A stretch of 40,631 nucleotides of DNA. Source: Phycisphaerae bacterium. Lineage in GTDB: Bacteria > Planctomycetota > Phycisphaerae > SM23-33. A program made the position numbers and the translations under genes. The notes below the pieces were generated by a model. The model was not told the origin of the DNA, did not search any database, and worked only from the letters and a program-made list of their open reading frames with translations. The DNA lies in assembly GCA_003551645.1 (NCBI GenBank), contig PUND01000128.1, positions 1 through 40,631 of the forward strand, given 5' to 3'. Shown here one piece after another: positions 23,699 to 32,996 of the stretch (positions within the stretch are counted from its first letter, which is position 1; every line of letters starts with the position of its first letter).

Positions 23699-23728
23699 TT
23701 GAAGCTTGTCCTCAGACGGTGGTAAACT
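23699..23728 (+). promoter_or_regulatory. Possible internal promoter before skp
   Basis: TTGAAG (23699-23704) and TAAACT (23723-23728) are 18 nt apart in the 147-nt gap between bamA and skp. Weak consensus match. Confidence 0.25.
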
Positions 23729-23803
23729 CACCCCATACCCGGCAGCAGCCGGGCGTATATGTTTCGGATGCCGTCAAGAACCCTAACGCGGAAAGGAAAT
23801 GCC

Positions 23804-24415
23804 ATGAAACGTCGTAACGCAGTCATCATCGCCGTATCCGTCACAATCTGCGCGGCCGTGCTTCTGCCGCACGCGTTCGGCCAGAACAACCAGGGCGCAC
23901 CGCCAACCAGGGTCGCCGTCTGCGACGTGGTGCACATCTTCGGCGAGTACGAGAAGGCCCAGAACATCATCGCTGAGCTCGAGGCCAAGCGCCAGAGCAT
24001 CGAGCGGGAGAACAACCAGAGGCAGCAGCAGATGGCCAACCTGCAGGCCGAACTGGAGAGTTACCGCCCCGGCAGCGAACAGTTCGCCAAGACTCGCGAC
24101 CAGATAGAGCGGCTGGCGATAGAGCACCAGGCCTGGCTGGAATACCAGCGCGCCATCACCATGCGCAAACACCACCAGAGGACCCGTGACATCTACGACG
24201 AGATCCTCAAAAAAGTCCGCCAGGTCGCCGAACACAGCGGCTACGACCTCGTCCTGTTCCGCTCGCAGGAGGCGGTCATGCCGACGCAATCCACCAGCGA
24301 GCTTCTGGAGGAAATCGAGCGGCGACAGGTACTCTATGCCAGCCCGCGGATCGATATAACAGATGTGGTCCTCGACGGGTTGAACGCCGGCTACGAGGCC
24401 GCCAGGGACCGCTGA
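23804..24415 (+). CDS. skp: OmpH/Skp-family periplasmic chaperone
   Basis: 203-residue periplasmic protein that holds unfolded outer-membrane proteins. The signal peptide is about residues 1-26 ([20 protein letters not shown], cleavage near AFG-QNN). The core has [20 protein letters not shown], a long coiled coil ([20 protein letters not shown], QLxAEL-type) and the closing strand GYDLVLF. The ATG at 23804 has AAGG about 8 nt upstream; an earlier in-frame ATG at 23759 would place charged residues before the signal. Lies between bamA and lpxD as usual for skp. Confidence 0.87.
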   Translation: MKRRNAVIIAVSVTICAAVLLPHAFGQNNQGAPPTRVAVCDVVHIFGEYEKAQNIIAELEAKRQSIERENNQRQQQMANLQAELESYRPGSEQFAKTRDQIERLAIEHQAWLEYQRAITMRKHHQRTRDIYDEILKKVRQVAEHSGYDLVLFRSQEAVMPTQSTSELLEEIERRQVLYASPRIDITDVVLDGLNAGYEAARDR

Positions 24416-24474
24416 ACGGTCGTTTGAGCCGAATATTAAAAACAGAACTCCAGCCACAGAACGAGGCAAGAATC

Positions 24475-25518
24475 ATGCCGATTTGGCCGTTGAAAGCCGG
24501 TGAAATAGCCGAACTGATCGATGGAACAGTCGAAGGCGACGCCTCGGTCAGCGTAACAGACCTTGTCGGCATAGCCGAGGCCGGACCGGAGCATCTGACC
24601 TTCGCGGCCGACGCCCGACGGGCTAAGTCGCTGGAGCAGTCACAGGCCGGCGCGGCGATAGTGGCCGAGGAGCCGAAAGAGTCGGAGAAGACGCTGATTC
24701 GCGTCGATGATGTACAAGGGGCCTTGGTGAAGCTCCTGGCCGCAATCGCCCCGCCGGAAGACGTGCCGGCCGAGGGTGTGGACCCTGCCGCCTCGGTATC
24801 CCCGGAAGCCGAGGTCGCCGCGGACGCCCGCATAGGCCCGGGCGTGGTGGTATCCGCGGGAGCGACCGTCGCGGCGCGGGCAGTGCTTTGCGCCGGTGCC
24901 CTTGTAGGCCCGAAGGCCCGTATCGGCGAGAATACACGACTGGCCGAGGGCGTTGTGATCGGCGGCCGCTGCGTCGTCGGCAATCGCGTAAGGATAGGCC
25001 CCAACAGCGTTATCGGCTCGGACGGCTTCGGCTATTACATGGTAAACGGCGCCCATCACCTTGTGCCGCACGCCGGGAACGTGGTAATCGAGGACGACGT
25101 GGAGATCGGCGCATGCACCTGCGTGGACCGAGCCAAATTCGGCTCCACTCGTATCGGCGCCGGGACCAAGATAGACAATCTTGTGCAGATCGCCCATAAC
25201 GTGCGGATTGGCCGCGGATGTCTGCTCACCGGGCAGGTAGGCCTTGCCGGAAGCGCCCAATTGGGCGATTATGTGGTGCTGGGCGGTAACGCCGGCGTGC
25301 GGGACAACGTCTCGCTTGGAGACGGCGTTCAGTGTGCCGCGTACTCGGCCGTCGCCGCCGACGTGCCGGCCGGCGAGAAGGTCGCCGGCATACCCGCCGG
25401 CCCGGCCCGCGAGCAGATACGCATCGTGACCGCCCAGGCGAAGCTGCCCGAGCTTATGAAGCGCCTCCGGGAACTGGAGGCGAAGGTCCGGACACTTGAA
25501 TCGTCAGAAGACCATTAA
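24475..25518 (+). CDS. lpxD: UDP-3-O-acylglucosamine N-acyltransferase LpxD
   Basis: Third step of lipid A synthesis: N-acylation of UDP-3-O-acyl-glucosamine. 347 residues. An N-terminal uridine-binding domain (about 1-100, ending LVKLLAAI) is followed by hexapeptide left-handed helix repeats ([20 protein letters not shown] and on). [11 protein letters not shown] is a conserved loop, and His241 in [11 protein letters not shown] is the catalytic histidine (His239 in E. coli). The C-terminal helix is [19 protein letters not shown] 24475 has GAGG 8 nt upstream; a TTG at 24424 in the same frame would add 17 poor residues. It overlaps lpxC-fabZ by 23 nt. Confidence 0.95.
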   Translation: MPIWPLKAGEIAELIDGTVEGDASVSVTDLVGIAEAGPEHLTFAADARRAKSLEQSQAGAAIVAEEPKESEKTLIRVDDVQGALVKLLAAIAPPEDVPAEGVDPAASVSPEAEVAADARIGPGVVVSAGATVAARAVLCAGALVGPKARIGENTRLAEGVVIGGRCVVGNRVRIGPNSVIGSDGFGYYMVNGAHHLVPHAGNVVIEDDVEIGACTCVDRAKFGSTRIGAGTKIDNLVQIAHNVRIGRGCLLTGQVGLAGSAQLGDYVVLGGNAGVRDNVSLGDGVQCAAYSAVAADVPAGEKVAGIPAGPAREQIRIVTAQAKLPELMKRLRELEAKVRTLESSEDH

Positions 25519-26806
25519 GAAAGAGGCCTCCGTCGAAGGACGCGGGCTTTTCAGCGGCGAACGGGTGCGGCTGCGTTTCAAGCCGGCCGACGTCGGCACC
25601 GGTGTGGTGTTCGTTCGCGGAGACCTGGCGGAGCCGGTGCGCATCAGGACCTCTCCGGACCATGTCGCCAAGCGGTCGCGCCGTACCTCGCTGATGAACG
25701 GTTCGGTAACCGTCGAAACGGTCGAGCACGTCCTCTCGGCCGCCGCCGGGCTTGGTGTGGACAACCTGGCCGTTGAGATCAACGCCGCCGAGACGCCCTC
25801 GACCGACGGCTCCCCGAACCCCTTCGTAGAGGCATTGCAGGAGGCCGGGATAGTCGAGCAGAATGCGGAACGGTCCCCTTTTGTGATTACCGAGCCGGTG
25901 CACGTCAACCAGGACGACGCGATGCTGGCCGCCCTGCCGGGACCTTCCGACGCCCTTGATATCCTCTTCGACCTCGACTACGAGGATATGCCCGCCATAG
26001 GCCGGCAGGTACTCAGCTTCCGGCTCGGCAGAGACGACTACGCAGCCGAGCTGGCTCCGGCTCGCACCTTCTGCCTGGAGATGGAGGCGCGGGCCTTGGC
26101 GGCCCGCGGCAAGGCGACGCACCTCAGCCCCACTGAGGTGCTGGTAATCGGCGACAACGGGCCGATCCAGAACGAATGGCGCCGCCCCGACGAGGCGGTC
26201 CGTCATAAGATATGCGACCTGATCGGCGACCTGGCGCTTCTGGGCCGACCGCTTTGTGGGCGTATAGTCGCCTACAAGAGCGGTCACGAACTGAACCGCC
26301 TTCTGGTGGCGAAGCTTGCCGAACAGATAAGCCGCCGAGCCGACGGCAAAGAGCCGGCACGGAACATCGAAATGAGCGCGCGGAAGATTATGCGCCTGCT
26401 TCCGCACCGCTATCCGTTCCTGATGGTCGACCGCGTGGTCGAGCTCCAGGGGGACGCCCGTGCCGTCGGAATCAAGAACGTCACCATCAACGAACCGTAT
26501 TTCCAGGGCCACTACCCCGGCCAGCCGATCATGCCGGGGGTGATGATTCTGGAGGCGATGGCCCAGCTTTCGGGCGTGCTGCTCAGCCAGCGGCTCGAGC
26601 ACACCGGAAAGGTTGCCGTGCTGCTGAGCATGGACCGGGTAAAAATGCGCCGACCCGTCCGCCCCGGAGATCAGTTAATACTGGAGGCGGAGGCCCTTCA
26701 CGTAAGAAGCCGCACGGGCCATTGCCGCTGTCGCGCCCGCGTAGGGGCTGACATCGCGGCCGAGGCCGAAATCAAGTTCATGCTGGTTGACTCCGAGCCG
26801 GTCTGA
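25496..26806 (+). CDS. Bifunctional LpxC deacetylase / FabZ dehydratase fusion
   Basis: 436-residue fusion. Residues 1 to about 285 are LpxC, the zinc deacetylase committing UDP-acyl-GlcNAc to lipid A: His78 in [10 protein letters not shown], His237 and Asp241 in [13 protein letters not shown], His264 in KSGHELN; these match E. coli His79, His238, Asp242 and His265. Residues about 295-436 are FabZ, the 3-hydroxyacyl-ACP dehydratase: [13 protein letters not shown], His339 in [15 protein letters not shown], and Glu353 in ILEAMAQ. Start is TTG 25496, preceded by GGAGG and GAAGG within 10-20 nt, inside the end of lpxD. Both active sites look intact. LpxC-FabZ fusions are known in Bacteroidota, Chlorobi and planctomycetes. 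Confidence 0.94.
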   Translation: MNRQKTIKKEASVEGRGLFSGERVRLRFKPADVGTGVVFVRGDLAEPVRIRTSPDHVAKRSRRTSLMNGSVTVETVEHVLSAAAGLGVDNLAVEINAAETPSTDGSPNPFVEALQEAGIVEQNAERSPFVITEPVHVNQDDAMLAALPGPSDALDILFDLDYEDMPAIGRQVLSFRLGRDDYAAELAPARTFCLEMEARALAARGKATHLSPTEVLVIGDNGPIQNEWRRPDEAVRHKICDLIGDLALLGRPLCGRIVAYKSGHELNRLLVAKLAEQISRRADGKEPARNIEMSARKIMRLLPHRYPFLMVDRVVELQGDARAVGIKNVTINEPYFQGHYPGQPIMPGVMILEAMAQLSGVLLSQRLEHTGKVAVLLSMDRVKMRRPVRPGDQLILEAEALHVRSRTGHCRCRARVGADIAAEAEIKFMLVDSEPV

Positions 26807-26833
26807 GCCGGCGGAAAGGCAAGAACAACCGAG

Positions 26834-27607
26834 ATGCCGGAGATTTCTCCACACGCTATCATAGAATCAGGGGCAACGCTCGCCCATGACGTGCGGGTCG
26901 GACCTTTCACGTATGTCGGCCCGGAAGTGAGCATCGGCGCCGGATGCATCATCGAGAACAACGTCACCCTCACCGGGCGCACCACACTGGACGAGGGCAA
27001 TCACGTATTCCCACTGGCGGTCATCGGCGAAAGCACCGAGGGAGATTCGTCGTCGGGCGAGTGCATTATTGGAGCGGCAAACACGCTCCGCGAGCACGTC
27101 ACCATCTACGCCGGCAACAAGCAACCGACGCGAATCGGCGACGACAACCTGCTGATGATAGACTCACAAATAGGCCCCGGCGCCGTCGTCGGCAATCACT
27201 GTATATTCGCCAACTATACCCATGTCCGCGAGCGAGCCAGAATCGAGGACTATGTCAGAACCAGCGGTTTCTGCCTGGTGGATTCCGACGTTACAGTCGG
27301 CGAATACACCTTCAGCGCCGGATACGTCATCGTGGACCGGGACGCCCCGCCGTACGCCATCATCCAGGGCTCGCCCTATCGCGTCCGCGGCGTCAACACG
27401 CACAACCTTCGCCGCTGCGGCTTCGGCGAAGACGATATACGGTCGCTCAAAGACGTATTCCGCGAGATTTATAACGGACACAGCCCGGAGCCAAACATCA
27501 AGGCACTCGATCACCTTCGGACGGCGCAGTGTGCCAACGCCGGCGTCCGTCGGCTGGTAGAGTTTATTCGTTCGCATCCCAACACGGGAGTGGAGCACGA
27601 TGGCTGA
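26834..27607 (+). CDS. LpxA-like left-handed beta-helix protein lacking LpxA catalytic residues
   Basis: 257 residues with the full LpxA layout: hexapeptide coils (VRVGPFTYVGPEVSIGAGCI), RIGDDNLLMIDSQIGPGAVV, and the C-terminal three-helix region (PPYAIIQGSPYRVRGVN, CGFGEDDIRSLKDVFREIY). But LpxA catalytic positions are changed. Where E. coli has AHIAHDC (His122, His125), this has SQIGPGA (Gln112, Pro115); His144 aligns with Asp150; and the QDLKY lysine (Lys76) is in a replaced segment, GESTEGDSSSGE. So UDP-GlcNAc O-acyltransfer in the usual way is not expected. It overlaps the next gene, an LpxA with intact residues, by 8 nt. Regulatory or structural partner, or a different acyltransferase, are the options. 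Confidence 0.8.
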   Translation: MPEISPHAIIESGATLAHDVRVGPFTYVGPEVSIGAGCIIENNVTLTGRTTLDEGNHVFPLAVIGESTEGDSSSGECIIGAANTLREHVTIYAGNKQPTRIGDDNLLMIDSQIGPGAVVGNHCIFANYTHVRERARIEDYVRTSGFCLVDSDVTVGEYTFSAGYVIVDRDAPPYAIIQGSPYRVRGVNTHNLRRCGFGEDDIRSLKDVFREIYNGHSPEPNIKALDHLRTAQCANAGVRRLVEFIRSHPNTGVEHDG

Positions 27608-28478
27608 CGTGGAGGTGCTTCGTGAGGTGGCGCCGTCGGCCCAGGTCGCACCGGGCGCCCGGATAGGCCCCTACTGCACCGTCGGCCCGAACGTGACCAT
27701 AGGCCCGGACACCGTCCTGAGCCGCCGCATCTCAGTAACCGGCAACACGACCATCGGCTCCGGCAACTACTTCGCCGAGGGCTGCGTGCTCGGGCAGCCC
27801 CCCCAGGACCTGAAGTACCAGGGCGGGCGGACTATGCTGATTATCGGCCACCGCAACCGATTCGGCATCGGGGTGACCGCTCACATCGGCACAGAGGTAG
27901 GCGGACAGCTAACCCGTATCGGAGACGACAATGTGCTGGACGACGGCTGCCATATCGCTCACGACTGCTACGTGGACGACCGCGCGCACCTCGGCCGAGG
28001 GGTGCTGCTTGCCGGCCACATCCGGGTGCAGACCGGAGCGGTAATAGACGAACTTGCCGGAGCACACCACTTCACCACGCTGGGCCGCTTCTGTCGGGTG
28101 GGTCCGCACACGCCGGTAAGACGCGATGTTCCCCCCTTTACCGATTTCCGCTGGCCTTGCCGGGGCGCCGGACCGACGGTCGTTGGGATCCATGAGGAGG
28201 GCATCCGCGCGGCGGGACTGTCCCAGGCCGACGAAGTGGAACTCAGACGCACGCTGCACGAGCTGTTCGAGGATGAATCGGCCCTTCAGACAAAGATCGA
28301 GACGCTGCTGAACATGGGGGTGGAGGGCGAAGCGGCCGACTTGTGTGAATTCTGCCAGAGATCCCTGCGGGGGGTCTTCGGGCGATGGCGGGAGATTTAC
28401 CGCGGGAAAACACCCCCCGAAGCCCCTCGCCACCTGCCGCCGGAGAGACGCCCTGAGATACGGAGGCCCCTGCCATGA
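27600..28478 (+). CDS. lpxA: UDP-N-acetylglucosamine O-acyltransferase LpxA
   Basis: First step of lipid A synthesis: transfer of 3-hydroxyacyl from ACP to UDP-GlcNAc. 292 residues. It has PQDLKYQG with Lys72, HIGTEVGGQLT, GCHIAHDC with His118 and His121, and GAHHFTT with His156; these match E. coli Lys76, His122, His125 and His144. The C-terminal helical region is longer than usual (LpxA is about 262) and ends in a Pro/Arg-rich tail, PEAPRHLPPERRPEIRRPLP. ATG 27600 has GGAG 4 nt upstream, overlapping the stop of the pseudo-LpxA; its own TGA overlaps the Gfo/Idh ATG (ATGA). Tight coupling of three genes. Confidence 0.88.
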   Translation: MADVEVLREVAPSAQVAPGARIGPYCTVGPNVTIGPDTVLSRRISVTGNTTIGSGNYFAEGCVLGQPPQDLKYQGGRTMLIIGHRNRFGIGVTAHIGTEVGGQLTRIGDDNVLDDGCHIAHDCYVDDRAHLGRGVLLAGHIRVQTGAVIDELAGAHHFTTLGRFCRVGPHTPVRRDVPPFTDFRWPCRGAGPTVVGIHEEGIRAAGLSQADEVELRRTLHELFEDESALQTKIETLLNMGVEGEAADLCEFCQRSLRGVFGRWREIYRGKTPPEAPRHLPPERRPEIRRPLP

Positions 28479-29524
28479 GCTTTCGCGTTGCCGTTGTCGG
28501 TGTCGGCCGCATGGGCAAGCTGCACGCCCGTGTCCTGAGCGAGTTGTCCGAAACCGAACTGTCCTGCGTGGTGGACCAGAACGAGGCGACCGCCAGGTCG
28601 GTCGCCAAACAGCGCGGTTGTGAGTATTTTACCGACGTCCGCGACGCGGTGGAGCATGCCGACGCCGCTATAGTATCCGTGCCTACGGTCTCTCACGTAG
28701 AGGCGGCTCGACCTTTCGTGGCCGCGGGCAAGCCGGTGCTCATCGAGAAGCCCTACACAAACCACGTAGCCGAAGGCGAGGAGCTTATAGACCTCGCCAA
28801 ACGCAGCGGCGCAAGCGTGCAGGTCGGGCACACCGAGCGGTTCAACCCGGCCGTGACGGCCATGCAGAAATACGCCATAAGCCCCAAGTTCATCGAGGCC
28901 CATCGCATAAGCCCGTTCACCTTTCGCTCGGCCGACGTGGGCGTTGTGTTGGACATGATGATCCACGACATCGACCTCGTGCTGATGCTTGCCGGCGGGG
29001 AGGTGACGCAACTCCACGCCGTCGGTATCAACGTCATCGGCGCCCACGAGGACATCTGCAACGCACGGCTGCTCTTCGACAACGGATGCGTCGCCAACGT
29101 CACCGCAAGCCGGCTGGCCATCAAGACCGAACGGAAGATGAGGATATTCTCCGAGAAGGAGTATCTCTCGGTGGACTACGCCAAGAAGGTCGGCGTGGTC
29201 ATCAAGAAGAGCCAGAACCTGGACCTTATCCAGATGGCCCGCGACCTGGACGTTGACGACCTCGCCGAGCTTGCCGGCAGCGTGGACTACACCAAGCTGC
29301 TGAAGGTCGAGGAGCTGGTGGTGGACGACTCCACCGAGCCGCTGCGCAGACAGGCCGAGGCGTTCCGCGAGACCGTGGTCAACGGCGCCCCGCCGGTGGT
29401 ATCAGCGACCGACGGGTTGGCGGCCATTCGGGTAGCCAACGAGGTCGTGGACCACATACACCAATGGAGATGGGACGGCGAAAGTTCCGCCCGCCGAGGC
29501 CTGGACGTTATCCGGCGCGATTGA
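28475..29524 (+). CDS. Gfo/Idh/MocA-family NAD(P)-dependent oxidoreductase
   Basis: 349 residues. An N-terminal Rossmann fold with VAVVGVGRMGKLHARVL binds NAD(P); LIEKPYT (about 90) holds the conserved EKP lysine, and DMMIHDIDLVLMLAGG (about 154-169) the catalytic-site H-DxD pattern. It is translationally coupled to lpxA, so it probably acts on a nucleotide sugar in lipid A synthesis. GnnA, which oxidises UDP-GlcNAc on the way to the 2,3-diamino sugar form of lipid A, is a Gfo/Idh enzyme and is a reasonable candidate, but the GnnB aminotransferase is not in the window. Last gene of the operon. Confidence 0.87.
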   Translation: MSFRVAVVGVGRMGKLHARVLSELSETELSCVVDQNEATARSVAKQRGCEYFTDVRDAVEHADAAIVSVPTVSHVEAARPFVAAGKPVLIEKPYTNHVAEGEELIDLAKRSGASVQVGHTERFNPAVTAMQKYAISPKFIEAHRISPFTFRSADVGVVLDMMIHDIDLVLMLAGGEVTQLHAVGINVIGAHEDICNARLLFDNGCVANVTASRLAIKTERKMRIFSEKEYLSVDYAKKVGVVIKKSQNLDLIQMARDLDVDDLAELAGSVDYTKLLKVEELVVDDSTEPLRRQAEAFRETVVNGAPPVVSATDGLAAIRVANEVVDHIHQWRWDGESSARRGLDVIRRD

Positions 29525-29525
29525 C

Positions 29526-29546
29526 CGGCGTCACCCGCCGACGCCG
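29526..29546. terminator. Hairpin between convergent genes
   Basis: CGGCGTC and GACGCCG form a 7-bp stem around ACCCGCC. It begins 2 nt after the oxidoreductase stop and overlaps the end of the convergent PPIase gene. No T-run, so a bidirectional terminator is only possible. Confidence 0.3.
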
Positions 29547-30835
29547 AAGCGATCGACCGCCTCATCAACCGCCGTTTCTATAAAATCCTCGGAATGGGCG
29601 ATGGTGGCCTCTCCGAGGAGATTGTCCATATATTCCTGCGTCAGGCGCTCGTAGCGGCTTTGCATTAGTGTTTCCCGTATCTCCTCCTGCGCCTGCTGGA
29701 ACTGCACGACATCGCCCGGCTCCACGCGATGCGCCCTGACTATGTAGAAGCCGTCATCGGTCTCTATGATGTCGCTGACCTCGCCCTGGGCAAGCTCGAA
29801 CGCCGCCTGTTCGACCTCCTCCAGTCGGAAGCTGCCCTCCGGCATGAGCGGCCAGATACCGTCCCGGTCGGCGCGGACGCCCTCGGAGTACTCGTTCACG
29901 ACCTCGGCGAAGTCCCGCCCCTGCCGCAGTTGCTCGGCCGCCTCTTCTATGCGTTGCCGCGCCTTGTCCCTTGCCGCCGACAACTCCAGCGACGTCGGTG
30001 CGCCGTTCGGTTCGTCGGGCACGTACGCATCGGCCGGGGCCGCGATGATCTGCATCTGAACCCGCTTAGGGGTGGAGAACTCGTCGATGTTCTCCTGATA
30101 GTAGTCCCACAGCTCCCGCCGAGTGACGCTGACTTCGGGCGTGAATCTGGACCGCAGGTACAATTGCACCATCAACTGCTCGCGCTGGGCGTCGAGAAAC
30201 TCCTGAAAAGTCAGTCCCTCTTCCCGCAGTCGGTTCTGAAGCTCCGTCCGGCTCCCGCCGGCCGAGGCGATCATCGCCCTGCGGATGCGCTCCATCTCGG
30301 CATCGACGATCCTCTCCTGGTCCTCGGTCATCCGGCGGCGTGCTTCGGTCGCCAGCAGCGCCTGGCCTATCTGGAAACGGGTCTCGTCGAGGATGATCTC
30401 CGCCGCCCTGTGACGGAACGCCGGCTCAGGGGCCGATGCCGCCTCCGTCAGCGGCCGGTGCGCCCCCCGCAGCACGTCGTCAACGCTGATGAGCCGCCCG
30501 TTTACCTGGATCGTCGAGCTTCCAACCACCTCCGGCTCGCCGACGATTTCCGGCTCCGGACGCTCACGGACCTGCGGCTCATCGGGTGGCTCAGTCACCG
30601 GTTCTTCCGGCTCATCCGTAGGCGCCGGCCGCTCGGGGTCGGGACGGTCCGGTTCTTCCGTCGGCTCTCGTACCGGCTGCTCAGGCCGTCGCTGGACGAA
30701 TTCCTCCTGCTCCACCGGCGAGCTTACCGGCACGGACGGGTCTTCAGGCCCTTCGGCCCATGGCGCGCTGAGCCAGCCGCAACCGCCCAGAACAATGGAC
30801 CCAACGCAAATCAGTATTGCCCGGCTGTATTTCAT
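29531..30835 (-). CDS. SurA/PpiC-like peptidyl-prolyl isomerase lipoprotein
   Basis: 434-residue periplasmic chaperone-type protein. MKYSRAILICVGSIVLGGCG has a lipobox (LGGC), so it is a lipoprotein. Residues about 25-120 are a Pro/Glu-rich linker. Next comes a SurA-like N-terminal helical domain (IQVNGRLISVDDVLRG through LTFQEFLDAQREQLMVQLYL) and a parvulin domain from about 250 to 380: RVQMQIIAAP, GRDFAEVVNEYSEG, GIWPLMPEGSFRLEEVEQAA, VSDIIETDDGFYIVR. The C-terminal helix closes the chaperone fold. GGGAG lies about 7 nt before ATG 30835; the frame extends to 30955 but lacks a lipobox-compatible start there. It could help fold outer-membrane proteins inserted by BamA. Confidence 0.85.
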   Translation of the reverse strand: MKYSRAILICVGSIVLGGCGWLSAPWAEGPEDPSVPVSSPVEQEEFVQRRPEQPVREPTEEPDRPDPERPAPTDEPEEPVTEPPDEPQVRERPEPEIVGEPEVVGSSTIQVNGRLISVDDVLRGAHRPLTEAASAPEPAFRHRAAEIILDETRFQIGQALLATEARRRMTEDQERIVDAEMERIRRAMIASAGGSRTELQNRLREEGLTFQEFLDAQREQLMVQLYLRSRFTPEVSVTRRELWDYYQENIDEFSTPKRVQMQIIAAPADAYVPDEPNGAPTSLELSAARDKARQRIEEAAEQLRQGRDFAEVVNEYSEGVRADRDGIWPLMPEGSFRLEEVEQAAFELAQGEVSDIIETDDGFYIVRAHRVEPGDVVQFQQAQEEIRETLMQSRYERLTQEYMDNLLGEATIAHSEDFIETAVDEAVDRFGVGG

Positions 30836-30893
30836 CGGCCGTCTCCCACGTTCGGGGCGCATTATACTGCGCCCGCCGGCCGGGACAACCGGC

Positions 30894-32870
30894 TTACTCG
30901 TCGCGGCCCTGGAAGAGGATGGGCTGAGGCCAGGATATCTCCCGCTCGCCGTCAACCGTGGTTATCGCGTAGATCACGTGCAGCCCCGGAGACAGCCCCC
31001 GCAGGCGGACGATATACGGGTTGTCCCTGTGGCGATTCAGCACCTCAAGCTTTTCCAGACCCGCGTAGTACTCGACGGTGACATCGTCTCCAATCGGCCC
31101 GGCGGCCAGCAGTTCAAACGGCTCGTCGGCGGCCATGAAGTGTATTTCTCGCCCCTCTGGGCGGGGGCCGGCGAAGCCCTCATTTCCGTCGAACCTCGGG
31201 AAGTGGATCACCGTCCTCGGCCATTGTGCCACGAACGACTGCCATAGCCGGGCCGTGAACTCATCCGGCAGCCAGGAGGCGTTCCCGCGCCTCTGCTGCT
31301 CGTCGACCTCGGCGAAGGGCACGACTTCCGGCCAGTTTCCGTCCCATGTGTCGTGCAGGCCTAGAAAGCCGTCCGATTCGTCCAGTTGCCCAAGCCGCAC
31401 AGGGCCGGCGGAGGCATCCGCATCCTCGGGAACACGCATCTCTATCAGCCGCAGGAAGTACGGCACGACAATCTGATCGGTCCGAGACCACCTATGCTCG
31501 ACCCACCACATCGGCGCCTGCGCCCAGAGCGCGCCCTTGCGGCGGAGTTCCGAATCCCGCCGCTGCACATCGTCGAGGTGTCCGCCGTCCCGGGAACCGA
31601 TTACGTGCAGGTGCGGAACTGCCAGGACATCCTCGCGGTCGGTGTCCGCGCCGGCCATGCCTATTATCGAAGGCGCGGAGGCGACAGTCTTCTCCGGCAT
31701 CAGCCGCGCCGCCCGCGCCGACATGCCCCCGGCGAAAGACGCCCCAGTGACCACAAACGGAAGGTTCGGCAGGTTCTCGGCACCGGTCTTTTCGGCAAGC
31801 TGACGGATGATGGACTCGTAGTCATCCGGTCCGAACACGCCGCCGACACGCGCGATTTTGTTGTGAGCCAGGATGTGATACCAGGACCTGAGGTCGTCTA
31901 TCTCCATTACGCCGTCCCACTCATCCATCTCGCTGGGCTTGCGGCGCCCGTCCGGTCCACTGTCCCAGCGCATCATGCGACGACCTGTGTGCATGACCTC
32001 CTTAGAGCCGGCGGAGTAGTACAGCGCCCGGATATCCTCGAACGCCAGCGACTTCGGCTTGAGTATGAAGGCGCATTCGGCCGCTTCGCCCCGCCGGCCG
32101 TCGGCCTGAATCAGGTACATCCGCCAGGCCTCCATCTCCGGACAATACTCCCGGTAAAGCTCCTCGGTAATCGCGTCCGGCTCGGCCGGTTCCTCCACAA
32201 ACGAGATGTTGTCGAACACCGCCGAGGTCATCCGCTCCGGATCGCCGGAGGTGATCAGCAGTCCGACGCTGACTTCCCGGGCCATCAGCGTGAAGCAATA
32301 GTCCTCGGCGACCTCCCGCCAGTTCTCGCCGTCGGTGCTGATATACAGCCGGTACACCGGATACTCCCTCACCACGCGCAGCCAGTGGCCGGCCGGCTCG
32401 GTCATATCCTCCAGCAGCCCGTGGCGGTATGTGCGGTTGGCGCCGTGGGCGGTGGAACGCGCAGCGCCGTGGCGGTAGTACCACTGCACACACTGGAACT
32501 GGTCGTACACCGCGTAGCGAAGCAGCAGCGTGCGGTCGTACGCCCCGGTCCCGGTGCGCACCGACAGGCCGTATCGGGGATACGGGCCTTCTTCCGCCGG
32601 CTCGGCGATACGGGCGGTGAAGGTGAAGTTAAGCGCATCGGTGGTGATGTATGCGAAGCCGCCGCCGACCTCCTCGTGCGGCAGCGCCCCCCTGCCCCGG
32701 CCGCTGAGGATGTATCGGTCGTCGTCCCACCGGCCTACGGGTTCGTCGGTCTCATCGTCCAGTAGTTCGGCGGTAAGTTCAACCTGCCCGGCGACCGCGC
32801 AACCCGCCGCCACCAGGGCCACAAGCAGCAGCGCCCCAAAACGGACTTCCAGATTCAAAGACTGAACCAT
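30894..32870 (-). CDS. Secreted lipoprotein with LamG/DUF1349-like domain and alpha/beta-hydrolase domain
   Basis: 658 residues. MVQSLNLEVRFGALLLVALV AAGC is a lipoprotein signal (lipobox VAAGC). Residues about 45-235 look like a DUF1349/concanavalin-type beta-sandwich: SVRTGTGAYDRTLLLRYAVY, GHWLRVVREYPVYRLYISTD, VSVGLLITSGDPERM. From about 290 an alpha/beta-hydrolase fold: the nucleophile elbow is VTGASFAGGMSARAARL, so Ser in GASFAGG, followed by HLHVIGSRDGGHLDD, which may hold the acid or His. The C-terminal part has IHFMAADEPFELLAAGPIGD, an Ig-like or beta tail. ATG 32870 has AAAGGA 7 nt upstream. Likely an esterase or peptidase on the cell surface; substrate unknown. Between mfd and the PPIase gene on the same strand. 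Confidence 0.7.
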   Translation of the reverse strand: MVQSLNLEVRFGALLLVALVAAGCAVAGQVELTAELLDDETDEPVGRWDDDRYILSGRGRGALPHEEVGGGFAYITTDALNFTFTARIAEPAEEGPYPRYGLSVRTGTGAYDRTLLLRYAVYDQFQCVQWYYRHGAARSTAHGANRTYRHGLLEDMTEPAGHWLRVVREYPVYRLYISTDGENWREVAEDYCFTLMAREVSVGLLITSGDPERMTSAVFDNISFVEEPAEPDAITEELYREYCPEMEAWRMYLIQADGRRGEAAECAFILKPKSLAFEDIRALYYSAGSKEVMHTGRRMMRWDSGPDGRRKPSEMDEWDGVMEIDDLRSWYHILAHNKIARVGGVFGPDDYESIIRQLAEKTGAENLPNLPFVVTGASFAGGMSARAARLMPEKTVASAPSIIGMAGADTDREDVLAVPHLHVIGSRDGGHLDDVQRRDSELRRKGALWAQAPMWWVEHRWSRTDQIVVPYFLRLIEMRVPEDADASAGPVRLGQLDESDGFLGLHDTWDGNWPEVVPFAEVDEQQRRGNASWLPDEFTARLWQSFVAQWPRTVIHFPRFDGNEGFAGPRPEGREIHFMAADEPFELLAAGPIGDDVTVEYYAGLEKLEVLNRHRDNPYIVRLRGLSPGLHVIYAITTVDGEREISWPQPILFQGRDE

Positions 32871-32996
32871 ATCGCTGTCCTTTCCTGATATGACCTGCGC
32901 TGAGGCCCTCCGGCGTCCGAAGGGCCTGCACAACTTCAATAGCCGAGCCGACAAGAGGTTTCGGAATCGTTTCGCGAAGGTCCGCCCCGATTGCCC

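Noticed and set aside
31386-32765. 459-residue plus-strand open frame opposite the hydrolase lipoprotein
   Set aside because: The minus strand has a lipobox, ribosome site and hydrolase motif; the plus frame has none.
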